Of a stretch of 64,000 nucleotides of DNA, positions 10,201 through 17,025 are shown one piece after another (position 1 is the first letter of the stretch; each line of letters starts with the position of its first letter). The translations under genes were made by a program, and so were the position numbers. This DNA is from DAOTXR01 sp034435375. GTDB taxonomy: Bacteria; Chloroflexota; Anaerolineae; Aggregatilineales; UBA3940. Location of the stretch: NCBI GenBank assembly GCA_034435375.1, contig DAOTXR010000031.1, forward strand, positions 1 to 64,000, read 5' to 3'. Below the pieces are notes generated by a model. That model was not told where the DNA came from, searched no databases, and saw nothing but the letters and a program-made list of their open reading frames with translations.

Positions 10201-12633
10201 GAAATCTTGGTCGTCACCTACGATCTCCAAGTGCGTCCCGGCGTTGCCCCGAACCAGACCATTGTCAACACCGGCACGCTGCAACAATACGCCAGCGCGG
10301 AGGGCGGTCCCTCGTTTGTGCCCACGCCCAGCCCGCTGACCAACACTGCGCAGGTCAGGATTCGCTCGGCGGGCGGCAAATCGTCCAACCCGCCGGTGGG
10401 CGTGCTCACCGTGGGAGACACCTACCGCCAGCGGATCGAGTTCACTGTCCCGGCAGGCACGGTGGTGCGAGAGCGCCCGGCAGGGTCGGGTTACGTGACC
10501 ATGCGGGATCGGATCACCGACAACGGGTTGAACGCCATCCCTGGGACTGTGTCGCTGATCATCATTGCACCCTGTGCGGTGCGCGACCCATCACTGGCAG
10601 CGGTGCAGCCGCCTATCACGGATACGGCCAACGGTGAGGATGTCAATATCCGGTTGGCCGCGCCTGGCGGCATAGCTATCGACAACACCGGAGGCGGCGA
10701 CTGCTCATTTGCGCTTGAGATCGATGTGCGGGTGAGCGATGTGGATGCCAACAACGGGCTGGTATACTGGCTGCCGCCGACGACTACTACCTTCACCGCC
10801 AGCGACACGGCGACTTTTCTCTACCGGAATAACATCGGTGGAAACGTCGACGCGCCGGCGGGATCGATGAACATCCCGGTTGACCAGTCGGTGATGTCTC
10901 TGACCAAGACGTTGGTTGGCATCTTTGAAGGTCCAGCGGTTCCGCCCAACAGCACGTTGGGCATCGTCCGCGCCGGGCCGGCTCGCCGACTGGATGTGGC
11001 TCGCTGGGCGGTGGTGCTGTCGAGCATAGGTGAGGCAGGGACGACGGCTTATGAAGTCAGCTTCTACGATACGCTGCCGCTGCATGTTGCCTACGTGCCC
11101 GGCTCGGCTTTCATCGACGATGGCGGGGGCGTGCCTGCCAACGCCAACAACAACGTGCAGGATGCTGGGGAGGCGCTGATCGCGCCGACCATTGCCGGCG
11201 ATGCCACTACCACCCCTCAGACGCTCACCTTTACGCTGGCTGCGCCCTACGAAGATATGGCGTCGGGCACCAACGTGCGGGTAGTGTTCCAGTCGCAGGT
11301 GTTGGCCTCCATGCCGTTAACGCCCGATCCCATTGATGGGCTGATCAAACGCAACATGGCCGACGTGAACTGGTCAACGCGCGATGGCAACCAACCTGCC
11401 AACGAGGATCGCCTGTATGACGCCCGCTACGACGATGGCGGCTCGCTCTACAACGCGGCAGGCGGCGACGGCAATCAGGACCGCGACACAGAGCAGTTTA
11501 CGGCCATCGGCCTGACGCTGGCCAAGAGCTTCACACCGCCGGCCATCCCGCACACCGCGCCTGGCAACACGTCCACGCTGCGCTTCACCATCAACAACCC
11601 GAACACTATCGATCTGACGGGGGTAACGTTCACCGACACGCTGCCCACCGGAGTGACCTACGCTACGCCGGTTGGTCCAGTGGCGCCAGTCTCCGGCTGC
11701 GGTGCGGGGACCATTGAGATCACCAGCCCAACCACCTTCTCGGTCAGCGGCTTAACGGTGCCACCCGGCAACTGTGTGATCGATGTGGTCGTGACCAGCA
11801 CCGTGCCGAGCAACACGACCAACACAACCACACCCATCATCTCCAATGAGACCGGCGCAGGCAATCAAGCCTCAGCCAACCTGGTCGTGGCCGATCAGCT
11901 CGCCATGCACAAGCAGTTTGCGCCCTCGCCGCTGCTGCCGGGGCAGGTCGCTACGCTAACCTTCACTCTCGTCAATGGCAACCCACAGGACATGATCGAT
12001 GTGGAATTCTTCGAATTACTGCCTATTGGGGTGCCCGCGGGTCGTATGGAGGTGGCGCCAGTGCCGAACGCCAGTGCGGTGGGCTGCGGCCCTGCCCCGG
12101 TGTGGAACCCGTTGCCAGGTGACATCAGCCTGACTCTCCGCAATGGGCAGATTCCCAGCGGAGGAGTATGCACTTTGCGGGTGGATGTCGTCGCGAGCGA
12201 GAACGCCACCTACGTCAACCTGGTCGATCCGTCCAATGGGGCGGCGCTGACGAGCGGACCGATGGCTGGCACCGTCGTGAGCGGTGACAGCCTGGCCAAC
12301 ATCGACGCGGCCCTCGCAGCCGGGTATACGCTGGATGATCTGCCGGACAACACCTTTGTGTTCGGCGGGACGCTGGTTGGCCCCGGCACACGTCAGCGAG
12401 GCACACCCTCCAATGCCGCCACGCTGGTGACGCTTGCCAGGCCAGTAGCGCCTGCCAGCGGCAGCAGCGATGGTGGGGTCTTCTCGCCTGGCCAGGTCCC
12501 TGTGATGCTTCCGGAGACCGGCGGTGGGCCGGTGCGGTCTGCGCCCAGGCTGCTGTTCGTGCTGGCGGGTGTTGGAGTAGGCGTTGGTGTGGCAGCGTGG
12601 GCGCTGAGGAGGAAGCCTGCGCGCGTCGCTTAG
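7267..12633 (+). CDS. Large LPETG-anchored surface protein with DUF11-like repeats
   Basis: This 1788-residue protein has an N-terminal signal peptide (RRRK, then a hydrophobic stretch, cleavage near THTRA-AV). It then carries many beta-sandwich repeats with the DUF11-type pattern, for example NPNTIDLTGVTFTDTLPTGV and ENLSFVDYLP. The C-terminus is a complete cell-wall sorting signal: LPETG at about residue 1748, a hydrophobic helix (LLFVLAGVGVGVGVAAW) and a basic tail (RRKPARVA). It should be exported and attached by a sortase or held by the helix. ATG at 7267 with GGAG six bases upstream is chosen over a GTG five codons earlier. It is followed by a strong terminator and stands alone. Its ligand or role is not known. 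No sortase gene is in the window. Confidence 0.85.
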   Translation: MQVSTTLTAWLSRRRKLLSIVLILAALSISPTHTRAAVSSPLAPLSKTLRPTLLNNPVPTVTLDVPTEVMVGENVSFTVTFDNTGALPDDTGYGPFIDLYLPVTGADAAPSGFGVGGTGTNDITATYLGAPLTKVELIFPGSGQVNHPYAVTNTGVPVVVTGRPGDKLVVLQLPFGSFAQSQPPVVVDVTAPMSANATVGAPLTIRARGGFQYGFNPLNDWCCGDLPIMNPPNNAAFPNWPGSQVTPILYRVTKTNNAPESETATGPSFIRTYSLIVDIAAGKQITNLNLSDTLPPNVVFVGAIATPAGGTPSYPAPGTKGGVVAHNFGAVTGGAGTQDARLDIQFYIPITDAGDVEVIDRSTGAAVNSDNGLTVSGQWNPGTGVVDIPNSPFTCAPPCPPGGRVTDKSIATQKAGDVIIDRNYSGTTPGDIVRYTVDFQVSDFFMFDTVTVTDILGDGQQFIVIDPVTGNPLPPTLSFGEQGSSSPAAAMNPANYTDPTAVPLSGDGYGNQVLTFDISQEMIDRGFDAELRGKCAVGARPITIDPAGVCATDPTGTGGTTGQLVFYALILEEYRTIASPGGPTPDLSIDHGDTLTNDVTITGRLLPVDTTGAGPNVNDGSGASVTIVRERIAKSIYGYTPNGGVFTPGAPGGPLSPGDLVTFRLRFVLPSTDTENLSFVDYLPMPVFHVPAMMATDLVSPPGTVPPVNTVTRGPDDTFTLAAPPPPGRTPAITTDTASNSIRFFYGTYDDGASAPSIVDLLFTVQIDDDPYADGLLLTNQAQSSESNSLGTTSTESAIVQFVLGEPVLRTQKTVVAVSSTLMPPPPAPVFAPALTMTWTPPGTLVGCRWTSGPISAPPADSNVSNVNPTDLVTFAIFVVNGGSAPNGAFDIVVTDSFDPTQYQVPAGGLNLRVFYGNCDELPQNVPPDVYTGAWRGLGGGPDGLPNTMDDIFGSGIEFVDPDPARGACQAHLAANNREILVVTYDLQVRPGVAPNQTIVNTGTLQQYASAEGGPSFVPTPSPLTNTAQVRIRSAGGKSSNPPVGVLTVGDTYRQRIEFTVPAGTVVRERPAGSGYVTMRDRITDNGLNAIPGTVSLIIIAPCAVRDPSLAAVQPPITDTANGEDVNIRLAAPGGIAIDNTGGGDCSFALEIDVRVSDVDANNGLVYWLPPTTTTFTASDTATFLYRNNIGGNVDAPAGSMNIPVDQSVMSLTKTLVGIFEGPAVPPNSTLGIVRAGPARRLDVARWAVVLSSIGEAGTTAYEVSFYDTLPLHVAYVPGSAFIDDGGGVPANANNNVQDAGEALIAPTIAGDATTTPQTLTFTLAAPYEDMASGTNVRVVFQSQVLASMPLTPDPIDGLIKRNMADVNWSTRDGNQPANEDRLYDARYDDGGSLYNAAGGDGNQDRDTEQFTAIGLTLAKSFTPPAIPHTAPGNTSTLRFTINNPNTIDLTGVTFTDTLPTGVTYATPVGPVAPVSGCGAGTIEITSPTTFSVSGLTVPPGNCVIDVVVTSTVPSNTTNTTTPIISNETGAGNQASANLVVADQLAMHKQFAPSPLLPGQVATLTFTLVNGNPQDMIDVEFFELLPIGVPAGRMEVAPVPNASAVGCGPAPVWNPLPGDISLTLRNGQIPSGGVCTLRVDVVASENATYVNLVDPSNGAALTSGPMAGTVVSGDSLANIDAALAAGYTLDDLPDNTFVFGGTLVGPGTRQRGTPSNAATLVTLARPVAPASGSSDGGVFSPGQVPVMLPETGGGPVRSAPRLLFVLAGVGVGVGVAAWALRRKPARVA

Positions 12634-12708
12634 GGCGTTGTCCACCTCTCGTGGACGGCGCTCAGGGTTTGTCTTGTCTGCTTCAACCATCGCAATCGTA
12701 ATGACACA

Positions 12709-12747
12709 AGGGGTGATGCCATCGGTCGTCGGCATCGCCCCTTTTCT
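12709..12747 (+). terminator. Rho-independent terminator
   Basis: A 12-base arm AGGGGTGATGCC pairs with GGCATCGCCCCT across a 10-base loop and is followed by a short T-run. It ends the surface-protein transcript. Confidence 0.75.
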
Positions 12748-12821
12748 GTGTCAGTGTGTGGTAAGGGTGTGTTGCGTCGGATGGTAGGGGCGTCAACGTC
12801 GGCGATCGTGTTCCTGGTGCA

Positions 12822-13793
12822 CTATCTGTCGACATCAGGGCGAGGATGCTTGCGCGTGGTTGCCTGGGATGCCGGGCCTTCGCCTTCATCCTCATCAAGG
12901 CGCAGGCGTGGGAAACCACCGGTGGTGTCCTCCGGCGCAGGCAGGCCGGCAGCCCGGCGGCGGCTCCGGAGGTTGGCCAACTCAGCGCCGTCCTTGGCCG
13001 CATCGGGATGGTTCATCAGGACCTCCAGATCGACGGCGCGGCTGAGCAGCGCCTCAGCTTCGCGCAGCAATCCCAGCTGCTCGTAGAGTCTGGACAGGTT
13101 GTAACACGTGATGGCCTCGCCCACCCGGTCGTCGAGACGTTGGCGCAGGTGCAAGGCCCATTCATATGCGGCAATGGCATGCTCGATCTGGCCCATCGCC
13201 TCATAGACCATCGCCAGCGCATGGCGAGTGCTGGCCTCTCCCATCCGATCCTTCAGTTGGAGGCGGATCTGGAGAGCCTGTTCGTGAGTGGCTTGAGCCT
13301 CCTTGTAATTTCCTTTGCGGCGTTGCGCCATACCGATCACGTCCAGCGTGGCAGCCTCCCCGGCCCGGTCGCCGACATCCCACAGGATGGCTAATGCCTG
13401 CTCGTAGTAGCCCAGTGCACCGTCGAGGTCGCCCTTCTGGTCATGCAGCAGGCCAATACAGTTAAGGGCCGTGGCTTCACGGACGCGCATCCCCAGCATC
13501 CGGTACAGTGCTGCCGCCTGTTCATAGACGCGCATGGCGGCGTCGGGGTCGCGGCGCTGCCAGTAAGCAGCGCCCAGGCTGGCGAGCGTCATGGCCTCAC
13601 CTTCGTGATCGTTGCTGGCCCGGTAAGCTTGCAGCGCCTGCTCATAGAAGCCTGCTGCCTGGTCGGCCCGGCCCAGCGACGAATAAGCCGCGCCAAGCCG
13701 GGCCAGAGCGTCGGCGGGGTTGCTGCGACGGAACTCATCCAACGCATCGCGTCCACCCAACGAGCGGGCAGACGTGGGGTCATCTTTTGTCAT
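12822..13793 (-). CDS. Tetratricopeptide-repeat protein
   Basis: This 323-residue protein is almost entirely TPR units about 40 residues apart, recognisable by A..LG.AY and G.Y.EA...YEQAL patterns (for example GAYWQRRDPDAAMRVYEQAAALY). TPR arrays form scaffolds for protein binding; no enzymatic domain is seen. The ATG has GGAGG six bases upstream and overlaps the stop of the preceding glycosidase gene by four bases (ATGA), so the two are translationally coupled. No signal peptide is seen, so it is likely cytoplasmic although its partner is exported or anchored. The partner protein cannot be named. Confidence 0.85.
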   Translation of the reverse strand: MTKDDPTSARSLGGRDALDEFRRSNPADALARLGAAYSSLGRADQAAGFYEQALQAYRASNDHEGEAMTLASLGAAYWQRRDPDAAMRVYEQAAALYRMLGMRVREATALNCIGLLHDQKGDLDGALGYYEQALAILWDVGDRAGEAATLDVIGMAQRRKGNYKEAQATHEQALQIRLQLKDRMGEASTRHALAMVYEAMGQIEHAIAAYEWALHLRQRLDDRVGEAITCYNLSRLYEQLGLLREAEALLSRAVDLEVLMNHPDAAKDGAELANLRSRRRAAGLPAPEDTTGGFPRLRLDEDEGEGPASQATTRKHPRPDVDR

Positions 13794-15223
13794 GGCTGAC
13801 CTCCATATCGGATCACGCACTCCGGCGTGGTGGGGTGGTGGATCAGAAGCCAGCCACGCACCACCTTGCTAGAGATGCGCTGGGTGCCTGTTGCACGCAG
13901 GTTGACGGCGATCAGGTAGATTCCTGGCTGAGCATTGCGTGCGTCAACAAACACCTCAACCTCGTCGCCGTCATTAGCTGTGGTGACACTCGTCCACACC
14001 GTGGGACGGCCTGGCGCATTGGCCGCCTCGATCTGCACCTCGAACTCGCCGGGATAGCCCGCATTGTAGACTGTGAAGCTTCCCAGCCGCAGCAAGCCAG
14101 CGCATCCCGCCTCCGCTGTGCGGACCAGCCGATGTGCGACCGCCCCGATGGCGGGGCGGTATTCGATGGGTGGGGGCTTGGGCACGTTCTGGATCGCCTG
14201 GACCGCCGGCAGCAGCGATCCGTCGCGGTTCAGGATGCCAAACCAACGCAGGTGGCTGCACAGCGGCTCGTAGCTGTAGTCCTGGTACAGATTCCAGTTT
14301 AGGTTCCACACGAACATCGGCCCGGCCCATGGCCAGTTCTGGTCGGCAAAGCGAAAGGCGCGAGCGATGTAGTCAGCCTGCGTATCGCGCGAGACCGCCA
14401 TCCAGGCGAACTCTTTGAACGATGGATCGGCAGTGCAATCAAACCCCTCCTCACCGGGGCTGCGCACCCAGCCGAACTCAGTGATCCAGACCTGGCGGCC
14501 CTGCACACCGTTGCGGAGCAGCAGATCGTACATCACCTCGGCGCGGCGGAAGGAGAAGGGTTGACGGTAGGGATCGACTTCAGGGGGCTGGTTGAAGCCA
14601 TAAGGGTGGTAGCCCCAGGCGTCGAAGCAGCTGGCCACACCGTGGTTAAACATCTGCTGGGCATACTCCAGGTCGTTGATGTTAAACCCGTCAGGGGTGC
14701 CAGCGGTAGGGGCCAGCCCTCCCGACACTACGATCATATGAGGCCGGACCTGCTTAAAAACTCGGTAGGCTGCGCACAGCGCCTGGGTAAAGGCCGCCGG
14801 GTCGGGTTTCTGATTGCCCCACTCGCGGCCCAGGTTTGGCTCATTGCCGATCTCGACGGCATCCACACCGGCGGCGTCAAGCTCGTTGGCCAGGTTGTAA
14901 AGGCCAGCCACCCAGGCGTCGTCAGGCCAGTGTCGCAGATCGATGCGATACAACACGCGCTGCTGGGGATAGTCGCGCAACTGGTCGGTGGAATAGACCT
15001 TGACCCAGTCCATCCCCATCTGGGTGAGGAGGTCAGGGCGTGAGGGGAGCCAAGGCCCTACACTGATCCCATACCCGCCTGGCCGCACAAAGTCCTCCGG
15101 ATCGGCTTGGGCGGCAGGGATAGCAGTGCGATAAACAGCAACCAGCAGTGCGAAAGGGAGCACGATGCTGAGACCCACCTGCACGAAGCGGCGGAGTGTC
15201 GATGTGCAGCTGGAAGTTCGCAT
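13790..15223 (-). CDS. Anchored or secreted clan GH-A glycosidase-like protein
   Basis: This 477-residue protein has an N-terminal hydrophobic segment (about 12-40, ending IPAAQA) that acts as a signal peptide or anchor. A TIM-barrel-like domain follows, with acid/base motif EIGNEPN (Glu128) and nucleophile motif WITEFGW (Glu249), as in clan GH-A families such as GH39 and GH5. Both catalytic glutamates are present. The last 100 residues look like a beta-sandwich (FTVYNAGYPGEFEVQIEAAN). A longer frame runs into the tRNA-Glu gene, so the ATG at 15223 is taken even though its ribosome site is weak. It is followed by the coupled TPR gene. Substrate is unknown. Confidence 0.78.
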   Translation of the reverse strand: MRTSSCTSTLRRFVQVGLSIVLPFALLVAVYRTAIPAAQADPEDFVRPGGYGISVGPWLPSRPDLLTQMGMDWVKVYSTDQLRDYPQQRVLYRIDLRHWPDDAWVAGLYNLANELDAAGVDAVEIGNEPNLGREWGNQKPDPAAFTQALCAAYRVFKQVRPHMIVVSGGLAPTAGTPDGFNINDLEYAQQMFNHGVASCFDAWGYHPYGFNQPPEVDPYRQPFSFRRAEVMYDLLLRNGVQGRQVWITEFGWVRSPGEEGFDCTADPSFKEFAWMAVSRDTQADYIARAFRFADQNWPWAGPMFVWNLNWNLYQDYSYEPLCSHLRWFGILNRDGSLLPAVQAIQNVPKPPPIEYRPAIGAVAHRLVRTAEAGCAGLLRLGSFTVYNAGYPGEFEVQIEAANAPGRPTVWTSVTTANDGDEVEVFVDARNAQPGIYLIAVNLRATGTQRISSKVVRGWLLIHHPTTPECVIRYGGQP

Positions 15224-15290
15224 ATTCCAAGGGTACCAGCACCGCGCTTTCTTCGCCAGTGCGAAGATGACCCCTGAGATAGCCCGCCAT

Positions 15291-15318
15291 TTGACATGGC
15301 TGCTCAATGGGGTACAAT
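15291..15318 (+). promoter_or_regulatory. Promoter of tRNA-Glu
   Basis: TTGACA and TACAAT separated by 16 bases, about 20 bases before the tRNA 5' end. This is a near-consensus sigma-A promoter. Confidence 0.75.
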
Positions 15319-15337
15319 TGCCGCGTTGTAGACCCAC

Positions 15338-15410
15338 GCCCCCATCGTCTAGAGGACTAGGACGCGGCCCTTTCAAGGCCAAAACAGGAGTTCGAATCTC
15401 CTTGGGGGCA
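15338..15410 (+). tRNA. tRNA-Glu (anticodon TTC)
   Basis: The acceptor stem GCCCCCA/TGGGGGC closes perfectly with discriminator A. The anticodon loop reads CTTTCAA with TTC at the centre, and the T-arm has GGAGTTCGAATCTCC. CCA is not encoded. Confidence 0.95.
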
Positions 15411-15428
15411 TTCCGTCTACGCTCTGTA

Positions 15429-15462
15429 CCAGGCGCGGGACACCGGAGGTGTTTTGCGCCTG
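15429..15462. terminator. Hairpin after tRNA-Glu
   Basis: CCAGGCGC pairs with GCGCCTGG around an inner ACACC/GGTGT helix. It lies 19 bases past the tRNA and may end its transcript. The T-run is inside the loop side rather than after the stem, so function is uncertain. Confidence 0.4.
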
Positions 15463-15696
15463 GATGTGTTTGTCTTGCTGCCGCGCTGCCGACTGCAAGG
15501 ACACAGGGATATCCAGCACTGCCTGTGGGGTGTGATCGAGGGGACGAAAAGCAGACATGCCGAACCGCCTTTTTGCCTCAGATCGAGGTCCGGCTCCGCC
15601 AGCCGCTGAATGCAATGCGGCAGGCCCCGGAACTGCTCGACCGCTTTGGATGGCCCCTTCTTGGGCCGTCGACGATTCGGAACACGTCTGCTGAGG

Positions 15697-15768
15697 TACC
15701 CCCAGCAGGACTCGAACCTGCGCCTCAGCCTCCGGAGGGCCGCGCTCTATCCTCTGAGCTATGGGGGC
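15697..15768 (-). tRNA. tRNA-Arg (anticodon CCG)
   Basis: Acceptor GCCCCCA pairs with TGGGGGT (one G-T end pair), discriminator A. The anticodon stem CGGCC/GGCTG frames loop CTCCGGA, giving CCG. The T-arm GCAGGTTCGAGTCCTGC is intact. A TATAAT lies 22 bases upstream at 15791-15796. Confidence 0.93.
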
Positions 15769-15854
15769 ATATGTCTGTCTACGCCCCAAAATTATAACAC
15801 CTTTTGCCCCAACGTGCGATTCCCGGATGTTGCCTGTGCCTGCGCAGAGACGGG

Positions 15855-16904
15855 TCAAGGTCCGGCCTCCGCGCTGATGGTCACCAGTACGTCTGTGTAC
15901 TCGGCCAGTGTGTGTCCCTCGGCGGCAGGCTGATTGCGTGGGATAAGCCCTCGCAGCACATACGACTCCCCCTCGGCCAGCGCGTCGTGCGGCCCCAAAT
16001 TGAGCACTAGCAGCAGAGAGCCATCGCTGCCAAAAAATGCGATGTTTTGGTAGACAATTCGTACTGGTCTGCCTGTGATGTTCGTGACGGTCGTCTCGTA
16101 GGTATAGGTTGTCTGGTCAAGACCCACTGCCGGGTGGCTGATGTCCAACATCACGGGGTAGCCTGGTTCCCCTGCCTGAGCCGCAACCACCGTTCCGACG
16201 GCGTGCACCTGAAGCGTCATCCAACCGATGATGACGGGATCGTTGGGGGAGATCGGCGTCGTCGCACCAGGTCGAGTGTCGTAAGGAACCAAATGCAGGC
16301 TGAGCGGCTTGGCCTCCCCCACTCTTGCGCCATCCAGCCTGGTGAAGACCAGGCTCACATCTCTGACCGGCTGGTCGGTTGGGTTGCTGACGTCCGCCAT
16401 CAGGACATCGCCGTCTGGCTGCCGGATGCGACGCACTTGAGCCACCACCAGCTCAACCATGCCATCTAGGCCAGTCAATGGCGCCACGGTGGGAGTCTCA
16501 GTAGGTGGCACTGGCGATGGAGTCAGCAACACAGAAGGATCATCCACATAAGTGGGCGTGGGACCTGCTGGGGTAGGAGAAGCAGCAGTCACAAGGCGCG
16601 TCGGCTGACTTGTGGTAGCTTCGGGGGGAGGCGCCGTCGTCGATTCGAGTTCGGGTGTGAAGGTTAGGCTGGCCATCGCCGGAGCGGGCGAAGATGTGGC
16701 CATCCTCGAAGGCGGTGTGGCGGCCTCGACCTGACTTCCTGCCGTGGTGACATCTCCTGCGTTTTTCGTCTCGGTGGCTCCAGGCGCTGGAGCAGCCAAA
16801 GATGAGGCCAGCAGTCCAGCCAACACCGCCAGGGTCAGCGCCAGCGCCACACCGAACACGACGATCACCATCTGCCGCCATCCAATTCGCATGGTCTCCC
16901 TCAC
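15855..16904 (-). CDS. Membrane-anchored protein with Thr/Pro-rich stalk and beta-sandwich domain
   Basis: This 349-residue protein has one N-terminal membrane helix (about residues 12-36), then a low-complexity Ser/Thr/Pro/Ala stalk (about 40-145) with PSPVPPTETPTVAP. A folded C-terminal domain follows, with strand patterns such as VLMADVSNPTDQPVRDVSLVF and YTYETTVTNITGRPVRIVY. These resemble FxLYD-type domains found in extracellular proteins. The GTG at 16904 has AGGAG six bases upstream; an ATG four codons in is an alternative. A shared-strand neighbour upstream ends in a strong hairpin, so this gene is probably monocistronic. Function unknown. Confidence 0.7.
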   Translation of the reverse strand: MRETMRIGWRQMVIVVFGVALALTLAVLAGLLASSLAAPAPGATETKNAGDVTTAGSQVEAATPPSRMATSSPAPAMASLTFTPELESTTAPPPEATTSQPTRLVTAASPTPAGPTPTYVDDPSVLLTPSPVPPTETPTVAPLTGLDGMVELVVAQVRRIRQPDGDVLMADVSNPTDQPVRDVSLVFTRLDGARVGEAKPLSLHLVPYDTRPGATTPISPNDPVIIGWMTLQVHAVGTVVAAQAGEPGYPVMLDISHPAVGLDQTTYTYETTVTNITGRPVRIVYQNIAFFGSDGSLLLVLNLGPHDALAEGESYVLRGLIPRNQPAAEGHTLAEYTDVLVTISAEAGP

Positions 16905-16930
16905 CCAGCACTCCTGTTGTGGGCAAGCAA

Positions 16931-16960
16931 GAGGAGACAGGACAGGTTACCTGTCTCCTC
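16931..16960 (-). terminator. Terminator of the giant subtilase gene
   Basis: An 11-bp perfect stem (GAGGAGACAGG/CCTGTCTCCTC) with an 8-base loop lies 66 bases past the stop of the minus-strand subtilase gene, followed on that strand by TTGCTTG. Confidence 0.6.
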
Positions 16961-17025
16961 GGTTCTCCGAGTGGGGGCGCGGCAGTTCTGCGTTGTGCAT
17001 CGTTGCCGCGCTCTCTTCCGGGTCA

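Noticed and set aside
8632..10287. Long antisense frame across the LPETG surface-protein gene
   Set aside because: It is a shadow of the strong third-position bias of the real gene; low-complexity Arg/Gly/His composition, no domain and no ribosome site.
15224..15382. Longer N-terminus for the clan GH-A glycosidase
   Set aside because: The extension would overlap the tRNA-Glu gene and its promoter.
15373..15858. Minus-strand frame between tRNA-Glu and the anchored protein
   Set aside because: It runs through the tRNA-Arg(CCG) gene and into tRNA-Glu, and encodes no recognisable sequence.
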